NCBI GenBank assembly: GCA_012838315.1
Contig: DUPM01000051.1
Location: 1-53,577, forward strand
Source: Clostridiaceae bacterium
GTDB lineage: Bacteria > Bacillota > Clostridia > Saccharofermentanales > Saccharofermentanaceae
Direction: 5' to 3'
DNA length: 53,577 nt
A model generated the notes under the pieces. That model saw only the letters and a list, made by a program, of their open reading frames with translations. It ran no database searches and was not told where the DNA came from. A program made the position numbers and the translations under genes. Shown piece by piece: positions 17,917-27,176 of the stretch. The number at the start of each line of letters is the position of its first letter. The stretch's first letter is position 1.

Positions 17917-18369
17917 CTATTTATAATCCGGATTGGTGACTGTTTGAGTTATAGTACCTGTGTAATATCTATTACCATGAATACCCATAGATCTCCAACC
18001 ATCATTGCAATCGGTGTAGTGATATGTAGTAATTTGACCGGTACTGTCCGATGTCTTTGATATTTTGTAATCAGGGAAACTGAGTGCATATGCTTTCGTC
18101 TCAGTTTTTGATTTAGTTGACGCCGAGAGCCATTCCCCGTCTGCATTTTGCACATTGACGCTAACGGTTATGACTCTTTTTTTCAATTTGCCGTTGATAT
18201 CTGTAATTATTGATTCTCCCGAACTTTTTCCGGCTATAGGGTTCTTGTTTTTCAAACAGCTGACAATGTTTTTTGTGTAAGCGATTGTTGTGTCTGCGGC
18301 GAGAACCGTTGCAAATGAAAGTCCGGCCATCAGCACAATACCCAAAAGAACCGATGTAATTCTCTTCAT
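17917..18369 (-). CDS. Small secreted protein heading the ABC cassette
   Basis: A 150-residue protein with a clear Sec signal peptide (basic MKR, hydrophobic 6-22, cleavage after A24 or A25). The mature part of about 125 residues is polar and Thr/Ser/Lys-rich, with two cysteines (C38, C121) that could form one disulfide, and ends in an aromatic stretch with YHYTDCNDGW and NRYYTGTITQT. No family was recognised. TTG 18384 overlaps the GGAGGT site; ATG 18369 lies seven bases after it and is used. It is transcribed first, 154 bases before the FtsX-type permeases. Together these suggest a Sec-exported bacteriocin-like or signal protein served by the transporter; that role is inference. Confidence 0.75.
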   Translation of the reverse strand: MKRITSVLLGIVLMAGLSFATVLAADTTIAYTKNIVSCLKNKNPIAGKSSGESIITDINGKLKKRVITVSVNVQNADGEWLSASTKSKTETKAYALSFPDYKISKTSDSTGQITTYHYTDCNDGWRSMGIHGNRYYTGTITQTVTNPDYK

Positions 18370-18394
18370 GATAAATACCTCCAATATAATAATT

Positions 18395-18424
18395 AGTAAA
18401 ATTTTACAAAAAAAACAAAGTCAA
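18395..18424 (-). promoter_or_regulatory. Probable promoter of the secreted-protein cassette, with a palindromic operator-like site
   Basis: On the minus strand TTGACT (18419-18424) and TTTACT (18395-18400) are 18 bases apart. A perfect 12-bp palindrome GTAAAATTTTAC (18396-18407) covers the -10 side, so a regulator bound there would block transcription. The -10 is imperfect. Confidence 0.5.
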
Positions 18425-18590
18425 GAGAAATTGAAAAAAACGGTTTATTGACCATTGCACTTATAGCGATGCAGTTAGTTTCAGGCTATAATTATTAGTA
18501 GAAATAATAACTTTTTTGTTGAGGTCGATACAGAATCGCGAGAATGAAAACTGTGATCTGTAGAGCTCTTTTTCGGAGGCGAGAATACTC

Positions 18591-19781
18591 ATGGGGAACA
18601 TTATTGACTATGTCAGAAACGAATTGCGTACCTTTGAGGTCGCGCCTTTTAATGATGTAGACAGCCTCGTCCTTTCACAATTCGCGTACTTGGATTTATC
18701 GGATCAAGTGGGTGACCCCTTCGAAGACTTGCCGTCCGTACGACTGGGAGATTTATATCGAGCGGAGTGCTTTTCGATGTTTATTAATGGTACTTTTGAG
18801 CCGGACCTAAATTTGCGGCTCCTGGAGGCGCTTTGTGCCAGTCCTCGTTTTCGAAATATCAGGGTCAACTATCATATAAGCGAATTAGATACCGAAGCGC
18901 AAATGCAATTTTCGGCAACTTCATTTATTTTGAATGACGAGTCCTGTTATATTGCATTTCGAGGTACGGACGGGACGATTGTCGGATGGAAAGAGGATTT
19001 CAATATGGCGTTTACGTATCCTCTTCCTTCGCAAGAGGCAGCATTGTTATATATCAACGCGGTTTCGGGATTTTTACCGGGCACGAGTTCTTTGTTTGTC
19101 GGTGGGCATTCGAAGGGCGGCAATTTGGCAGTATATGCGGCGATGAATACGGAGAACCGTACCAGAGAGAGAATTGCGTACATTTTTAATCATGACGGAC
19201 CCGGTTTTTCAGAAGAAATTGTACGGAGTGACCTTTACCTAGGCATTGCAGATCGCATTCGAAAGACACTTCCGGCGTCTTCTTTGATTGGCATTCTCTT
19301 GCACCATCATAGCAATTATCGAGTGGTCGACAGTACTGCTAAGGGACTGATGCAACACGACCCATTCACATGGAACGTTGAGGGTGATGATTTTGTTTGG
19401 ACCGATGAACTCCGGGGGGAGTCCGTTCATACGCACCGTACAATCAATCTCTGGTTGTCCAAATTATCACCCGAGAAACGCCGCATGTTTGTGGATACAC
19501 TTTATTCTGTTGTTGAGTCCACGTCTGCTAAGACGCTCTTTGATTTGACCGACGATTGGATGAAGGGAGCGGGGATGGTCATTGCGGCGTTCAAGGAACT
19601 TGATCCTGAGTCGCGCAAATTTTTGCAAGATACATTTGCTGAATTGGTGAAACTCTCGATTAAAAACCGACGTCCTGCTAAGAAAATTGCGAGTGTCAAC
19701 GCAGGCAAGCTGCCCGCGATCGGGAGCGTCACAGCCGGTCAAATCGGCATGGAACCACCGGAGCATTTCCCGGAAATTTGA
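18591..19781 (+). CDS. DUF2974 (Mbeg1-like) alpha/beta hydrolase
   Basis: A 396-residue cytoplasmic protein of the DUF2974 family common in Clostridia. It begins with the family-typical NIIDYVRNEL and DSLVLSQFAYLDL, has an AFRGTDGTIVGWKEDF block and a lipase-like nucleophile elbow GGHSKGGNLA with S174. A following NHDGPGFS supplies a likely acid-bearing loop. Members are predicted lipases or esterases of unknown substrate. GGAGG lies 11 bases before ATG 18591. A TATAAT at 18487-18492 is the best -10 candidate but no good -35 was found. It diverges from the secreted-protein cassette. Confidence 0.88.
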   Translation: MGNIIDYVRNELRTFEVAPFNDVDSLVLSQFAYLDLSDQVGDPFEDLPSVRLGDLYRAECFSMFINGTFEPDLNLRLLEALCASPRFRNIRVNYHISELDTEAQMQFSATSFILNDESCYIAFRGTDGTIVGWKEDFNMAFTYPLPSQEAALLYINAVSGFLPGTSSLFVGGHSKGGNLAVYAAMNTENRTRERIAYIFNHDGPGFSEEIVRSDLYLGIADRIRKTLPASSLIGILLHHHSNYRVVDSTAKGLMQHDPFTWNVEGDDFVWTDELRGESVHTHRTINLWLSKLSPEKRRMFVDTLYSVVESTSAKTLFDLTDDWMKGAGMVIAAFKELDPESRKFLQDTFAELVKLSIKNRRPAKKIASVNAGKLPAIGSVTAGQIGMEPPEHFPEI

Positions 19782-19815
19782 ACGATACACATCTTCAGTC
19801 AAGCCGTTTACGCTA

Positions 19816-19841
19816 TGGTATAATACGTTGCCCGAACGGGC
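19816..19841 (+). promoter_or_regulatory. Extended -10 promoter with inverted repeat at the start site
   Basis: TGGTATAAT (19816-19824) is an extended -10. The inverted repeat GCCCGAACGGGC (19830-19841) sits at the expected transcription start, ahead of the DUF1275 gene, and could be an operator or a 5' hairpin. Confidence 0.5.
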
Positions 19842-19868
19842 GATATGATAAATTGAAGGATGGTCTAA

Positions 19869-20573
19869 ATGAGCTTAAATAAAAAACCATATATCGCACA
19901 CACGCTCTGGCTCGGCATTCCTTTGGCCATCGTCGGCGGATATCTTGATGCTTATACGTATTTTTATCATGGTGGCGTTTTCGCGAATGCACAGACCGGC
20001 AACATGGTGTTCCTCGGTTTGTCATTGGCACGAGGGGCGTTCTCCGATGCGATTTCATATTTGGTTCCGATATTGGCTTTTGCGGCGGGCGTGTTTCTGA
20101 CAGAGCGTATGCGAAAGAAGAAGTCTGCCTTTTGGTTTTTCCAGTGGCGCCATATTGTGTTGGCGGTTGAAGCCACGTTGCTGTTTATTATCGGCTTGTT
20201 GCCGCATACGATTCCTGACAACGTCGTGAATGTTGTGGTGTCTTTTATTTGCGCGATGCAAGTGAATTCGTTTGCGAAATTGCATGATAGTAATTATGCG
20301 ACGACGATGTGTACAGGTAATTTGAAAAGTGCGACGCAAGCTTTGGCAGATTCAATATACGGCTACGATCCGGAATCATTTCCCGTTTTTTTGCGTTATA
20401 TCGCAGTCCTATTGGCTTTTTGCGGCGGGGCCGCGCTTGGGGCAGTGATGACAAAGGTTCTAGCGGCAAGATCGGCGTGGTTTTGTACGTTGATTCTTGT
20501 CGGGTGTATTGTATTGCTTTATTCCGATCGATTTTCGAGTCCGGCCAGACGTTCCGCTAAGCAAGGAGGATGA
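19869..20573 (+). CDS. DUF1275 (YoaK-type) integral membrane protein
   Basis: A 234-residue multi-helix membrane protein. The start has the family signature: GGYLDAYTYFYHGGVFANAQTGNMV is reduced here to the key elements G-x-LDAY and QTGN near 25-45, and a second family block NSFAKLHDSNYATTMCTGNL-like segment lies near 137-156. About six membrane helices are visible. The family has no firm function. AAGGA lies eight bases before the ATG. The next gene starts immediately after the stop. Confidence 0.9.
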   Translation: MSLNKKPYIAHTLWLGIPLAIVGGYLDAYTYFYHGGVFANAQTGNMVFLGLSLARGAFSDAISYLVPILAFAAGVFLTERMRKKKSAFWFFQWRHIVLAVEATLLFIIGLLPHTIPDNVVNVVVSFICAMQVNSFAKLHDSNYATTMCTGNLKSATQALADSIYGYDPESFPVFLRYIAVLLAFCGGAALGAVMTKVLAARSAWFCTLILVGCIVLLYSDRFSSPARRSAKQGG

Positions 20574-21353
20574 ATGCGTATTTTTTCGGTTACTAATATT
20601 TTGAGATTTCTATTTCTTATACTCAGCTTGTATGGTTTTATCGTCTTTCTAAGACCTGTATTTATCGGCATTCTCAATTTTGGGAACGCGGTTGGCATGC
20701 TCTTTTTCGCAGTTTCGGCATTGGTTTGTATATTCTGGCCGAGTTTCACGCGCCTGATTTCGAGACTGATGTCCAAGCGAATGGGGAAAATTGGCGTTAT
20801 TGGATTTTTGATTCTCGTCGTTGTTTGTTTCGTCTGGGCGACGGTTCTGTCAGTGATTATGATTCGCAATATTCGAAGCGAAGCGTTACAGAGATCTACA
20901 GTCATCGTCTTGGGGTGCAAGGTAAACGGTGAAGAGCCGTCATTGGCACTGGCACGACGCATTGATGCAGCGATTGAATATTTAGAAAAATATCCGGAGA
21001 GCGTCGTTATCGTTTCCGGTGGCCAGGGTCCGGATGAGGGGATTAGCGAGGCCGAGGCGATGCGGCGTCGTATGACGGTTCAAGGCATCGCACCTGAGCG
21101 GATTTTCATGGAAGATCAATCCACTTCGACATACGAAAACCTCACATTTTCAATGCAGATCATGAAGGATATGAATCTTAGGGACGATACAATAATTATC
21201 ACTGAGGGATATCACTTGACTCGAGCGCTATACATGGCAGAATCACTGGGTATGGATGCGCAAGGGCTCTCAGCCAAGACGGTGCGGTGGCTGTTGCCCA
21301 CCGCTTGGGTGCGCGAGTGGTTTGCGCTGACGGCTTCCTATTTATCGATTTGA
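20574..21353 (+). CDS. YdcF/SanA-like DUF218 membrane-anchored protein
   Basis: A 259-residue protein with about three N-terminal membrane helices (to about residue 100) followed by a DUF218 domain: TVIVLGCKVNGEEPSLALARR is present as VIVLGCKVNG..SLALARRI, then VVIVSGGQGPDEGISEAEAM and STSTYENLTFS. These Rossmann-like domains are linked to envelope processes and SAM binding in YdcF, but the reaction is unknown. An AAGGAGG site overlaps the end of the DUF1275 gene, so translation is coupled. Confidence 0.85.
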   Translation: MRIFSVTNILRFLFLILSLYGFIVFLRPVFIGILNFGNAVGMLFFAVSALVCIFWPSFTRLISRLMSKRMGKIGVIGFLILVVVCFVWATVLSVIMIRNIRSEALQRSTVIVLGCKVNGEEPSLALARRIDAAIEYLEKYPESVVIVSGGQGPDEGISEAEAMRRRMTVQGIAPERIFMEDQSTSTYENLTFSMQIMKDMNLRDDTIIITEGYHLTRALYMAESLGMDAQGLSAKTVRWLLPTAWVREWFALTASYLSI

Positions 21354-21500
21354 AATTAGCGGTTTCTCCCGAAGAATAGACACTAGATAGTGGTGTTTAA
21401 TTGACATCACTTCAATCAGAACGGACGGTCGCGGAAATTCTGTGATTATCCAGAGGTCATTATTGCGGTATACATAGAAACCGCATGTGACGGCCGAGCG

Positions 21501-21509
21501 TGTTATAAT
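21501..21509 (+). promoter_or_regulatory. Extended -10 element before the AmmeMemoRadiSam genes
   Basis: TGTTATAAT matches an extended -10 (TGn then TATAAT). The region 17 bases upstream has no good -35. It lies 45 bases before the protein A start, in a 200-base gap that holds only a small inverted repeat CACTAGATAGTG at 21381-21392. Confidence 0.5.
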
Positions 21510-21553
21510 GAAATCGAAAGCGTTGCAGTTTGTGATAGAAAGAGGTGGTAGTT

Positions 21554-22942
21554 ATGCCGCTGTCTGCTGTTTATACCGTTCCTCATCCGCCGCTTTTGAT
21601 TCCGGAAGTCGGGCACGGGGATGAGCTCGTTATTCGAGACACACTGATGTCAATGGACCGCGTTGGCCAAGAAATTGCTGAAATCGCGCCGGATACTATC
21701 GTTGTCATTTCTCCTCATGCCCCACACTTTAATGATCGATTCGTGCTCTCTGCTGATAAGTCATTGTATGGTGATATGAGACGTTTTCGCGCGCCCGCTG
21801 TATCCGTTCGGAAGGATGTAGATATTTTTCTAGCAACTAAGATATACACGGAGTCTCTTTGCAAGTCGGTTCCCGTACTACTATATGAAGAGAATGATTT
21901 GTTTGTTGATCACGGCGCATTAGTGCCGCTCTATTTTATCGACAAATTTTATCGTGATTATAAACTTGTTCTCATCTCGCTTTCCGGTCTGTCAAACGAA
22001 GCGCATTTTTTGTTTGGACAGAGCATTGCCAAAGCGGCATCTGCCTCTGAGGGTAAAGTCGTCATAGTCGCCAGCGGAGACCTTTCTCACAGACTGACTC
22101 AAGATGGTCCATACGGATTTGCTCCGGAGGGGCCGGTTTTCGATCAAATAATAACTGATTTTCTTCGCGAGGGTCGTGTGGATGAAATTCAAAAGATTGA
22201 TCCTATACTTGCAGAGAACGCGGCTGAGTGCGGGCTCCGATCGCTAATCATTATGTCAGGTGCTCTTTCGGGACAAGACTTCACATCTGAATTTATGTCC
22301 TATGAAGGGCCGTTTGGTGTGGGTTATGCTATTTGTAGTTTTCACCTGTCAGAAGACGGACAGGGTGATGTTTCGCATTTGTTCTCGAGTGACGAGACGA
22401 ATCATAATATGCCGGTCGTTGAAGATATCATCGAAGATCCGTATGTCGCTCTTGCTCAAAATGCTTTGGAGGAATATGTTAGGAACGGTAGGATCATTGA
22501 AGTACCCACCGGATTACCGTATGACTTGTATAAGTCAAGAGCCGGAGCTTTTGTGTCCTTGAAGATTAATGGGCAGCTTCGTGGTTGCATTGGGACGATA
22601 TCCGCAACGACTGAGTCTATCGCGGAGGAAATCATTCGCAATGCGATTGAAGCCGGTACCGCAGACCCTCGGTTTGTAGCTGTAACCACGGATGAACTCG
22701 CGAGCCTTCATTATAGTGTTGATGTCCTCGGTCCTTCGGAGCCGGTTCGCAACATATCCGATCTCGACCCCATTCGTTATGGGGTGATTGTATCGTATAA
22801 AGGTCGTCGCGGACTGTTGCTTCCCAATTTAGAGGGGGTAGATACCGTCGACAGTCAGTTATCCATCGCGCTTTCCAAAGCCGGAATTTCTCCGGATGCC
22901 GATTATTCAATCCTGCGATTCGAGGTCATTCGTCACATATGA
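21554..22942 (+). CDS. AmmeMemoRadiSam protein: LigB/Memo-like dioxygenase domain fused to AMMECR1
   Basis: A 462-residue two-domain protein. Residues about 1-265 are a class III extradiol-dioxygenase/Memo-like fold with likely metal histidines in VPHPPLL, SPHAPHFNDR and GDLSHRL. Residues about 295-462 are AMMECR1, with LRGCIGTISATT and DPRFVAVTTDEL. The radical SAM gene overlaps by four bases (ATGA). The three modules co-occur widely in bacteria and archaea, and their joint reaction is not established. The longest frame starts at GTG 21545 within the AGAGGTGG site, so ATG 21554 is used. Confidence 0.9.
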   Translation: MPLSAVYTVPHPPLLIPEVGHGDELVIRDTLMSMDRVGQEIAEIAPDTIVVISPHAPHFNDRFVLSADKSLYGDMRRFRAPAVSVRKDVDIFLATKIYTESLCKSVPVLLYEENDLFVDHGALVPLYFIDKFYRDYKLVLISLSGLSNEAHFLFGQSIAKAASASEGKVVIVASGDLSHRLTQDGPYGFAPEGPVFDQIITDFLREGRVDEIQKIDPILAENAAECGLRSLIIMSGALSGQDFTSEFMSYEGPFGVGYAICSFHLSEDGQGDVSHLFSSDETNHNMPVVEDIIEDPYVALAQNALEEYVRNGRIIEVPTGLPYDLYKSRAGAFVSLKINGQLRGCIGTISATTESIAEEIIRNAIEAGTADPRFVAVTTDELASLHYSVDVLGPSEPVRNISDLDPIRYGVIVSYKGRRGLLLPNLEGVDTVDSQLSIALSKAGISPDADYSILRFEVIRHI

Positions 22943-23757
22943 ACGCGATATGTCATATTTGCCCTCATCATTGTCAATTGCAAGACGGACAGGTCGGTTT
23001 TTGTCGTGCTCGGCAAAATGTGGATGGCTTCATCAAATGCATCAATTATGGAAAACTGACCTCAATAGCAATCGATCCGATTGAAAAGAAACCCCTCAAT
23101 CGATTTTTTCCCGGCAGCCGAATTCTTTCTGTCGGCAGTTTTGGATGCAATTTGAGATGCCCGTTTTGCCAGAACTATGAAATTTCGATGGCTGATGAGC
23201 AATCCTCGACGACATCGTATTATGCACCGGAAAGACTTGTAGAACTCGCCATGCGCACACGCGTAGAGGGGAACATTGGCATTGCATTTACTTACAATGA
23301 GCCATTAATTGGACATGAATACGTCAAGGATACGTCGCTTCTTGCCAGAGATAAAGGCTTGGAAACAGTTCTGGTAACTAATGGTTATATTAATGAAGAG
23401 CCGTTGCGGGAACTGTTGCCGAGCATCCGCGCTCTGAATATCGACCTAAAGGCATTTTCTACCGAATTCTACTCGCACATTCATGGTGACTTGGAAACGG
23501 TGAAGAGAAGCATTGAGATAGCGTCGCTTCAAGCGCATGTTGAGGTCACGACACTAATTATCCCCGGTGAAAATGACTCGGATGAAGAAATGCGCGCACT
23601 TTCACTGTGGCTTGGTCGTGTCAATCCGGAGATACCTTATCACATCACGTCGTTTTATCCGAGATATAGAATGACCGATCGAGGACGTCCGACGGCAGAC
23701 ACGATTGACCGACTCGCCGGCATTGCATCCATGTCTCTTCGACATGTCTATGCGTAA
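22939..23757 (+). CDS. AmmeMemoRadiSam system radical SAM enzyme
   Basis: A 272-residue radical SAM protein related to pyruvate formate-lyase activating enzymes. C70, C74 and C77 in GCNLRCPFCQNYE bind the [4Fe-4S] cluster that cleaves SAM. Four extra N-terminal cysteines (C5, C8, C12, C22) form the second metal or cluster site seen in this subgroup. FTYNEPLIGHEY and LVTNGYINEEPL are also typical. It is coupled to the AMMECR1 fusion gene. The substrate is unknown, and activation of a glycyl radical enzyme is less likely because none is adjacent. Confidence 0.92.
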   Translation: MNAICHICPHHCQLQDGQVGFCRARQNVDGFIKCINYGKLTSIAIDPIEKKPLNRFFPGSRILSVGSFGCNLRCPFCQNYEISMADEQSSTTSYYAPERLVELAMRTRVEGNIGIAFTYNEPLIGHEYVKDTSLLARDKGLETVLVTNGYINEEPLRELLPSIRALNIDLKAFSTEFYSHIHGDLETVKRSIEIASLQAHVEVTTLIIPGENDSDEEMRALSLWLGRVNPEIPYHITSFYPRYRMTDRGRPTADTIDRLAGIASMSLRHVYA

Positions 23758-23848
23758 TCGCGCCATTGACGTCTGTTGTGCGCTGACGCGAAAAAATATG
23801 TCAGGGCAAGCAGAAAATCTTCTCGAACAGAATCAATCATCGTGCAAA

Positions 23849-23871
23849 CGGCACCGCGAGTAACGGTGCCG
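23849..23871. terminator. Hairpin between convergent genes, probable bidirectional terminator
   Basis: CGGCACCG and CGGTGCCG form an eight-bp GC-rich stem around a 7-nt loop, between the radical SAM gene and the end of hcp. T-runs are weak on both sides (TTTG on the minus strand), so termination may be inefficient. Confidence 0.5.
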
Positions 23872-23921
23872 CATAAGCAGTAATAACAGATTATTGTGGC
23901 ATAAATCCAGAGGACAGAAGG

Positions 23922-25541
23922 CTATTGTCCCATAAATAGGGCGACGTCATCTTCAACGGTTCCAATCGGTGCTATGCCGAATTTTTCGACGAGGACCGTT
24001 GCGACATTCGGGGACAAGAATGCAGGCAACGTTGGTCCAAGGTGAATGTTTTTGATTCCCAGAGACAAAAGAGCCAGGAGAACGATGATGGCTTTTTGCT
24101 CGTACCAAGCGATATTGAATGCGATTGGCAGATCGTTGATATCTTCAAACTCAAACAATTCTTTAAGCTTGAGCGCGATAACTGCGAGTGAATAGGAGTC
24201 ATTGCATTGGCCGGCATCTAATACCCTGGGAATTCCACCGATATCACCGAGTGGCAACTTGTTGTAACGATACTTGGCACAGCCTGCGGTAAGGATAACG
24301 GTGTCCGGAGGTAGCGCCTGTGCAAAATTGGTGTAGTATTCACGGGACTTCATGCGACCGTCGCATCCGCCCATGACAAAAAACTTTTTAATGGCACCGG
24401 ACTTAACGGCTTCGACGATTTTGTCAGCGAGCATAATCACTTGGTTGTGAGCAAATCCGCCGACAATAGTGCCGCTCTCAATCTGCTCCGGTGGCGCTAA
24501 AGTCTTGGCAAGTTCAATGATTTCCGAAAAGTCCTTTAGGCCCTTATCGTCGGACAATATGTGCTTGCACCCCGGGAATCCCGCAGCACCGGTCGTGAAA
24601 ATGCGCGCCTGAATCTCGGGATTTCTGGGCGGTACGATGCAGTTTGTAGTAAATAGAATCGGCCCATGGAAAGATTCGAACTCTTCAAGTTGCTTCCACC
24701 AAGCATTACCATAGTTTCCAACTAAATGTTCATATTTATTGAGTACCGGGTAATAGTGAGCCGGAAGCATTTCGCTGTGAGTATAAACGTCGACGCCTTG
24801 ATCTTTGGTCTGCTCAAGCAATTGCTCCAAGTCGACTAAATCATGACCCGAAATCAGAATCGCCGGGTTCTCGCGAACACCGAGATTAACCGTGGTGATC
24901 TCCGGATTGCCGAAACGTGTCGTATTGGCCTGGTCGAGGAGAGCCATCGCATTTACGCCGTATTCGCCGGTCTTTATGGTCAGTGCCACGAGATCATCAA
25001 CACTGAGTTGATCATTGAGCGTCGCCGCTAGCGCCTCGTATACGAATGAGAATATGTCACTGTCTCTAAAGCCGATTCTCTCGGCATGCTCGGTGTAAGC
25101 CGCCATGCCCTTAAGCCCATAGATGATTAATTGACGTAAAGAGCGGATGTCTTCGTTATCTGTGGATAAAACCCCGACAGACTGAGCCTTTTCGATCATC
25201 GACTCTCTCGAAGAAACCCTGAAAGTAGCCGCGTCCGATAATCCGTCGCGGGATTGTCGAATGCCGTCACGTGCGACAATCATCTTCTTGATCTGAGATT
25301 CGAACGCTTCTTCATCAAAATTCGCATTGGTGATTGTCATGAATAAACTCTCAATGACATCGATGTTGAGTGAGCCGCAAAGTTCGGTTGCAACATGGTC
25401 TTTGATAACAATCTCAGAAATGCCCTTGAGGGTATAGATGAGCAAATCCTGTAGCGCTGCGACGTTTTCGACTTTTCCGCATACGCCTCTTACGGTACAT
25501 CCGGTATTTCTTGCAGTCTCCTGACATTGATAACAAAACAT
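23922..25541 (-). CDS. hcp: Hybrid cluster protein (hydroxylamine reductase)
   Basis: A 539-residue cytoplasmic iron-sulfur protein linked to nitric oxide and hydroxylamine detoxification. The N-terminal cubane motif is C3-x2-C6-x8-C15-x5-C21, the spacing of strict-anaerobe Hcp. Later hybrid-cluster ligand segments include [33 protein letters not shown] and [17 protein letters not shown] lies seven bases before ATG 25541. It is transcribed alone, with no hcr reductase beside it. Expression probably responds to nitrosative stress, but no known operator was recognised. Confidence 0.96.
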   Translation of the reverse strand: MFCYQCQETARNTGCTVRGVCGKVENVAALQDLLIYTLKGISEIVIKDHVATELCGSLNIDVIESLFMTITNANFDEEAFESQIKKMIVARDGIRQSRDGLSDAATFRVSSRESMIEKAQSVGVLSTDNEDIRSLRQLIIYGLKGMAAYTEHAERIGFRDSDIFSFVYEALAATLNDQLSVDDLVALTIKTGEYGVNAMALLDQANTTRFGNPEITTVNLGVRENPAILISGHDLVDLEQLLEQTKDQGVDVYTHSEMLPAHYYPVLNKYEHLVGNYGNAWWKQLEEFESFHGPILFTTNCIVPPRNPEIQARIFTTGAAGFPGCKHILSDDKGLKDFSEIIELAKTLAPPEQIESGTIVGGFAHNQVIMLADKIVEAVKSGAIKKFFVMGGCDGRMKSREYYTNFAQALPPDTVILTAGCAKYRYNKLPLGDIGGIPRVLDAGQCNDSYSLAVIALKLKELFEFEDINDLPIAFNIAWYEQKAIIVLLALLSLGIKNIHLGPTLPAFLSPNVATVLVEKFGIAPIGTVEDDVALFMGQ

Positions 25542-25801
25542 AGCTTATCTCCTTTGCTGATGTCATCACACCGACGACTTCCGATATTTCCGATATGATA
25601 TAGAGAATAAGAAGATTGTCGTGTGAGACATTGAAATAAAAGTACTATTCTCACTTATTCTTATGCTAGCCCTGATGTATTTGTAAAGCAATGCTACTGC
25701 TGGATTGTTCGGAAAATGTTTGCAATTTTTCGGTAGATTGTAGTGCATATGCGCCGCCGAATAACTTTTGATATCGCTCCGACTTTTCGTACAGAGGTCA
25801 C
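25542..25801 (-). promoter_or_regulatory. hcp upstream region with weak promoter and nested inverted repeats
   Basis: On the minus strand TTTACA (25682-25687) and TAAGAA (25658-25663) are 18 bases apart, a weak promoter candidate. Inverted repeats lie between it and the gene: GAATAAG/CTTATTC (25605-25611 and 25654-25660) enclosing GTGAGA/TCTCAC (25623-25628 and 25649-25654). They could form a hairpin in the 5' leader or an operator. No gene is seen here. Confidence 0.35.
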
Positions 25802-25830
25802 TTGACAAGGATAGAATCATTATTTATAAT
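25802..25830 (+). promoter_or_regulatory. Consensus sigma-A promoter of the his operon
   Basis: TTGACA (25802-25807) and TATAAT (25825-25830) are separated by exactly 17 bases, a full consensus match. It lies 123 bases before hisZ. Confidence 0.92.
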
Positions 25831-25833
25831 ACG

Positions 25834-25875
25834 AAATGCTTTACCACTTTATCCAAGTAAAGCGATAAAGCATTT
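25834..25875 (+). promoter_or_regulatory. Inverted repeat at the his operon start site
   Basis: AAATGCTTTA (25834-25843) and TAAAGCATTT (25866-25875) are a perfect 10-bp inverted repeat enclosing a second one, CTTTA/TAAAG. It begins at the expected transcription start, so it is either an operator that blocks the strong promoter or a hairpin at the mRNA 5' end. It is not T-box-like. Confidence 0.65.
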
Positions 25876-25952
25876 GCAACTAATCTATTGCAATGTTGAG
25901 CAAAATGAATCACAATGATGATCAAAAATGAAAGTATTACTGGGGAGGTTTC

Positions 25953-27176
25953 ATGGGTACGTATAGATTTCACACGCCGGACGGATTGAGCGACATGCTT
26001 CCGGAGGACTGCGCAGCCAAAAGAGGGATAGAAGGAAAACTTCGCCAGTTGTTCTCCTGTGGGGGATATCGGGAGATCGAGACTCCGGGCATCGAGTTTT
26101 TTGATGTGTATGCCGGTGGAGATTTTGTCGCCCCGGAAAATCTATATAAGCTCACCGACCAGGAGGGCCGCATTCTTTCATTGAGATATGATGGTACCGT
26201 GCCCGTCGCACGTTTGGCGGCGACTATATATAAGGAAGAAGAACCGCCGCTCAGGTTCTGTTATATCGGGAATATGTATCGTTTTCGCGAGTCCGGCGGC
26301 GGAAAGCAAAGAGAATTTGCACAGGCCGGCGTAGAACTATTGGGTGCCGGCGGCGCGCAGGCCGATGCAGAAGTCATTGCGTTGTCGATTGCGTCGGCAT
26401 TGGAGCTCGGCCTGACAGATCTTCAAATCTCGATTGGGCAAGTTGATTTTTTCAGAGGCCTGATGGATGACTTTGGCATCAACGGTGAAGATGCAGTTCT
26501 TCTTTCGCAATTGGTCGACCGCAAGGATTCGGTTATGCTCGAAAAAATGGCTGCACGGTTTAATTTGTCTGAAGAGGATCAGAAGACATTGTCGATGATT
26601 CCGACACTTTTTGGCAAATTCGAAATATTGGAGCTGTTGGCGTCGAGAGTTAAGAGCCCTAAGGCAACTGCGGCAATTGAAAATCTTCGAGAAATCCTAA
26701 GTGCCCTCGATGATTACGGCTACTTGAAATATGTTTCCGTTGATTTGGGAATGCTTCGCGGCCTGGATTACTACACTGGAATGATTTTCAAGGGATATAC
26801 ACATGAAGTCGGGTTTCCAATCATTTCCGGTGGTCGTTATGATAAGGTTGTGTCTGTTTTTGGCCGAGATCTTTCTGCAGTCGGATTTTCGATCGGCATC
26901 ACACTATGTATCGCGGCGCTTCATCGTCAAGGCAAGGCATTTTCTAACACACCGATCGATGTCATCGTCGGTTTCGAGGATGAGAACGGCTTAAGAAAAA
27001 AAGCCATTGATGCGGTTCGACTGCTGAGAAAGAAAAAGATGACGGTTATATTAGACGTATCAAACAAGCAAGAACAGGCGCTTTTCGAGTATGCGAAAAA
27101 ACGAAAGATCCAGCAGGTCATATTCCTAAATAAATGTGACTGCGGTAAAGACATAGAGGAGATTTTGAGAAAATGA
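25953..27176 (+). CDS. hisZ: ATP phosphoribosyltransferase regulatory subunit
   Basis: A paralogue of histidyl-tRNA synthetase that lacks tRNA charging and activates the short HisG. The 407-residue protein keeps the class II core ([42 protein letters not shown]) and [13 protein letters not shown]. Its pairing with a 217-residue HisG directly downstream favours HisZ over HisRS. GGGGAGGT stands before ATG 25953. It leads the his operon, and its end overlaps hisG by four bases. Confidence 0.93.
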   Translation: MGTYRFHTPDGLSDMLPEDCAAKRGIEGKLRQLFSCGGYREIETPGIEFFDVYAGGDFVAPENLYKLTDQEGRILSLRYDGTVPVARLAATIYKEEEPPLRFCYIGNMYRFRESGGGKQREFAQAGVELLGAGGAQADAEVIALSIASALELGLTDLQISIGQVDFFRGLMDDFGINGEDAVLLSQLVDRKDSVMLEKMAARFNLSEEDQKTLSMIPTLFGKFEILELLASRVKSPKATAAIENLREILSALDDYGYLKYVSVDLGMLRGLDYYTGMIFKGYTHEVGFPIISGGRYDKVVSVFGRDLSAVGFSIGITLCIAALHRQGKAFSNTPIDVIVGFEDENGLRKKAIDAVRLLRKKKMTVILDVSNKQEQALFEYAKKRKIQQVIFLNKCDCGKDIEEILRK

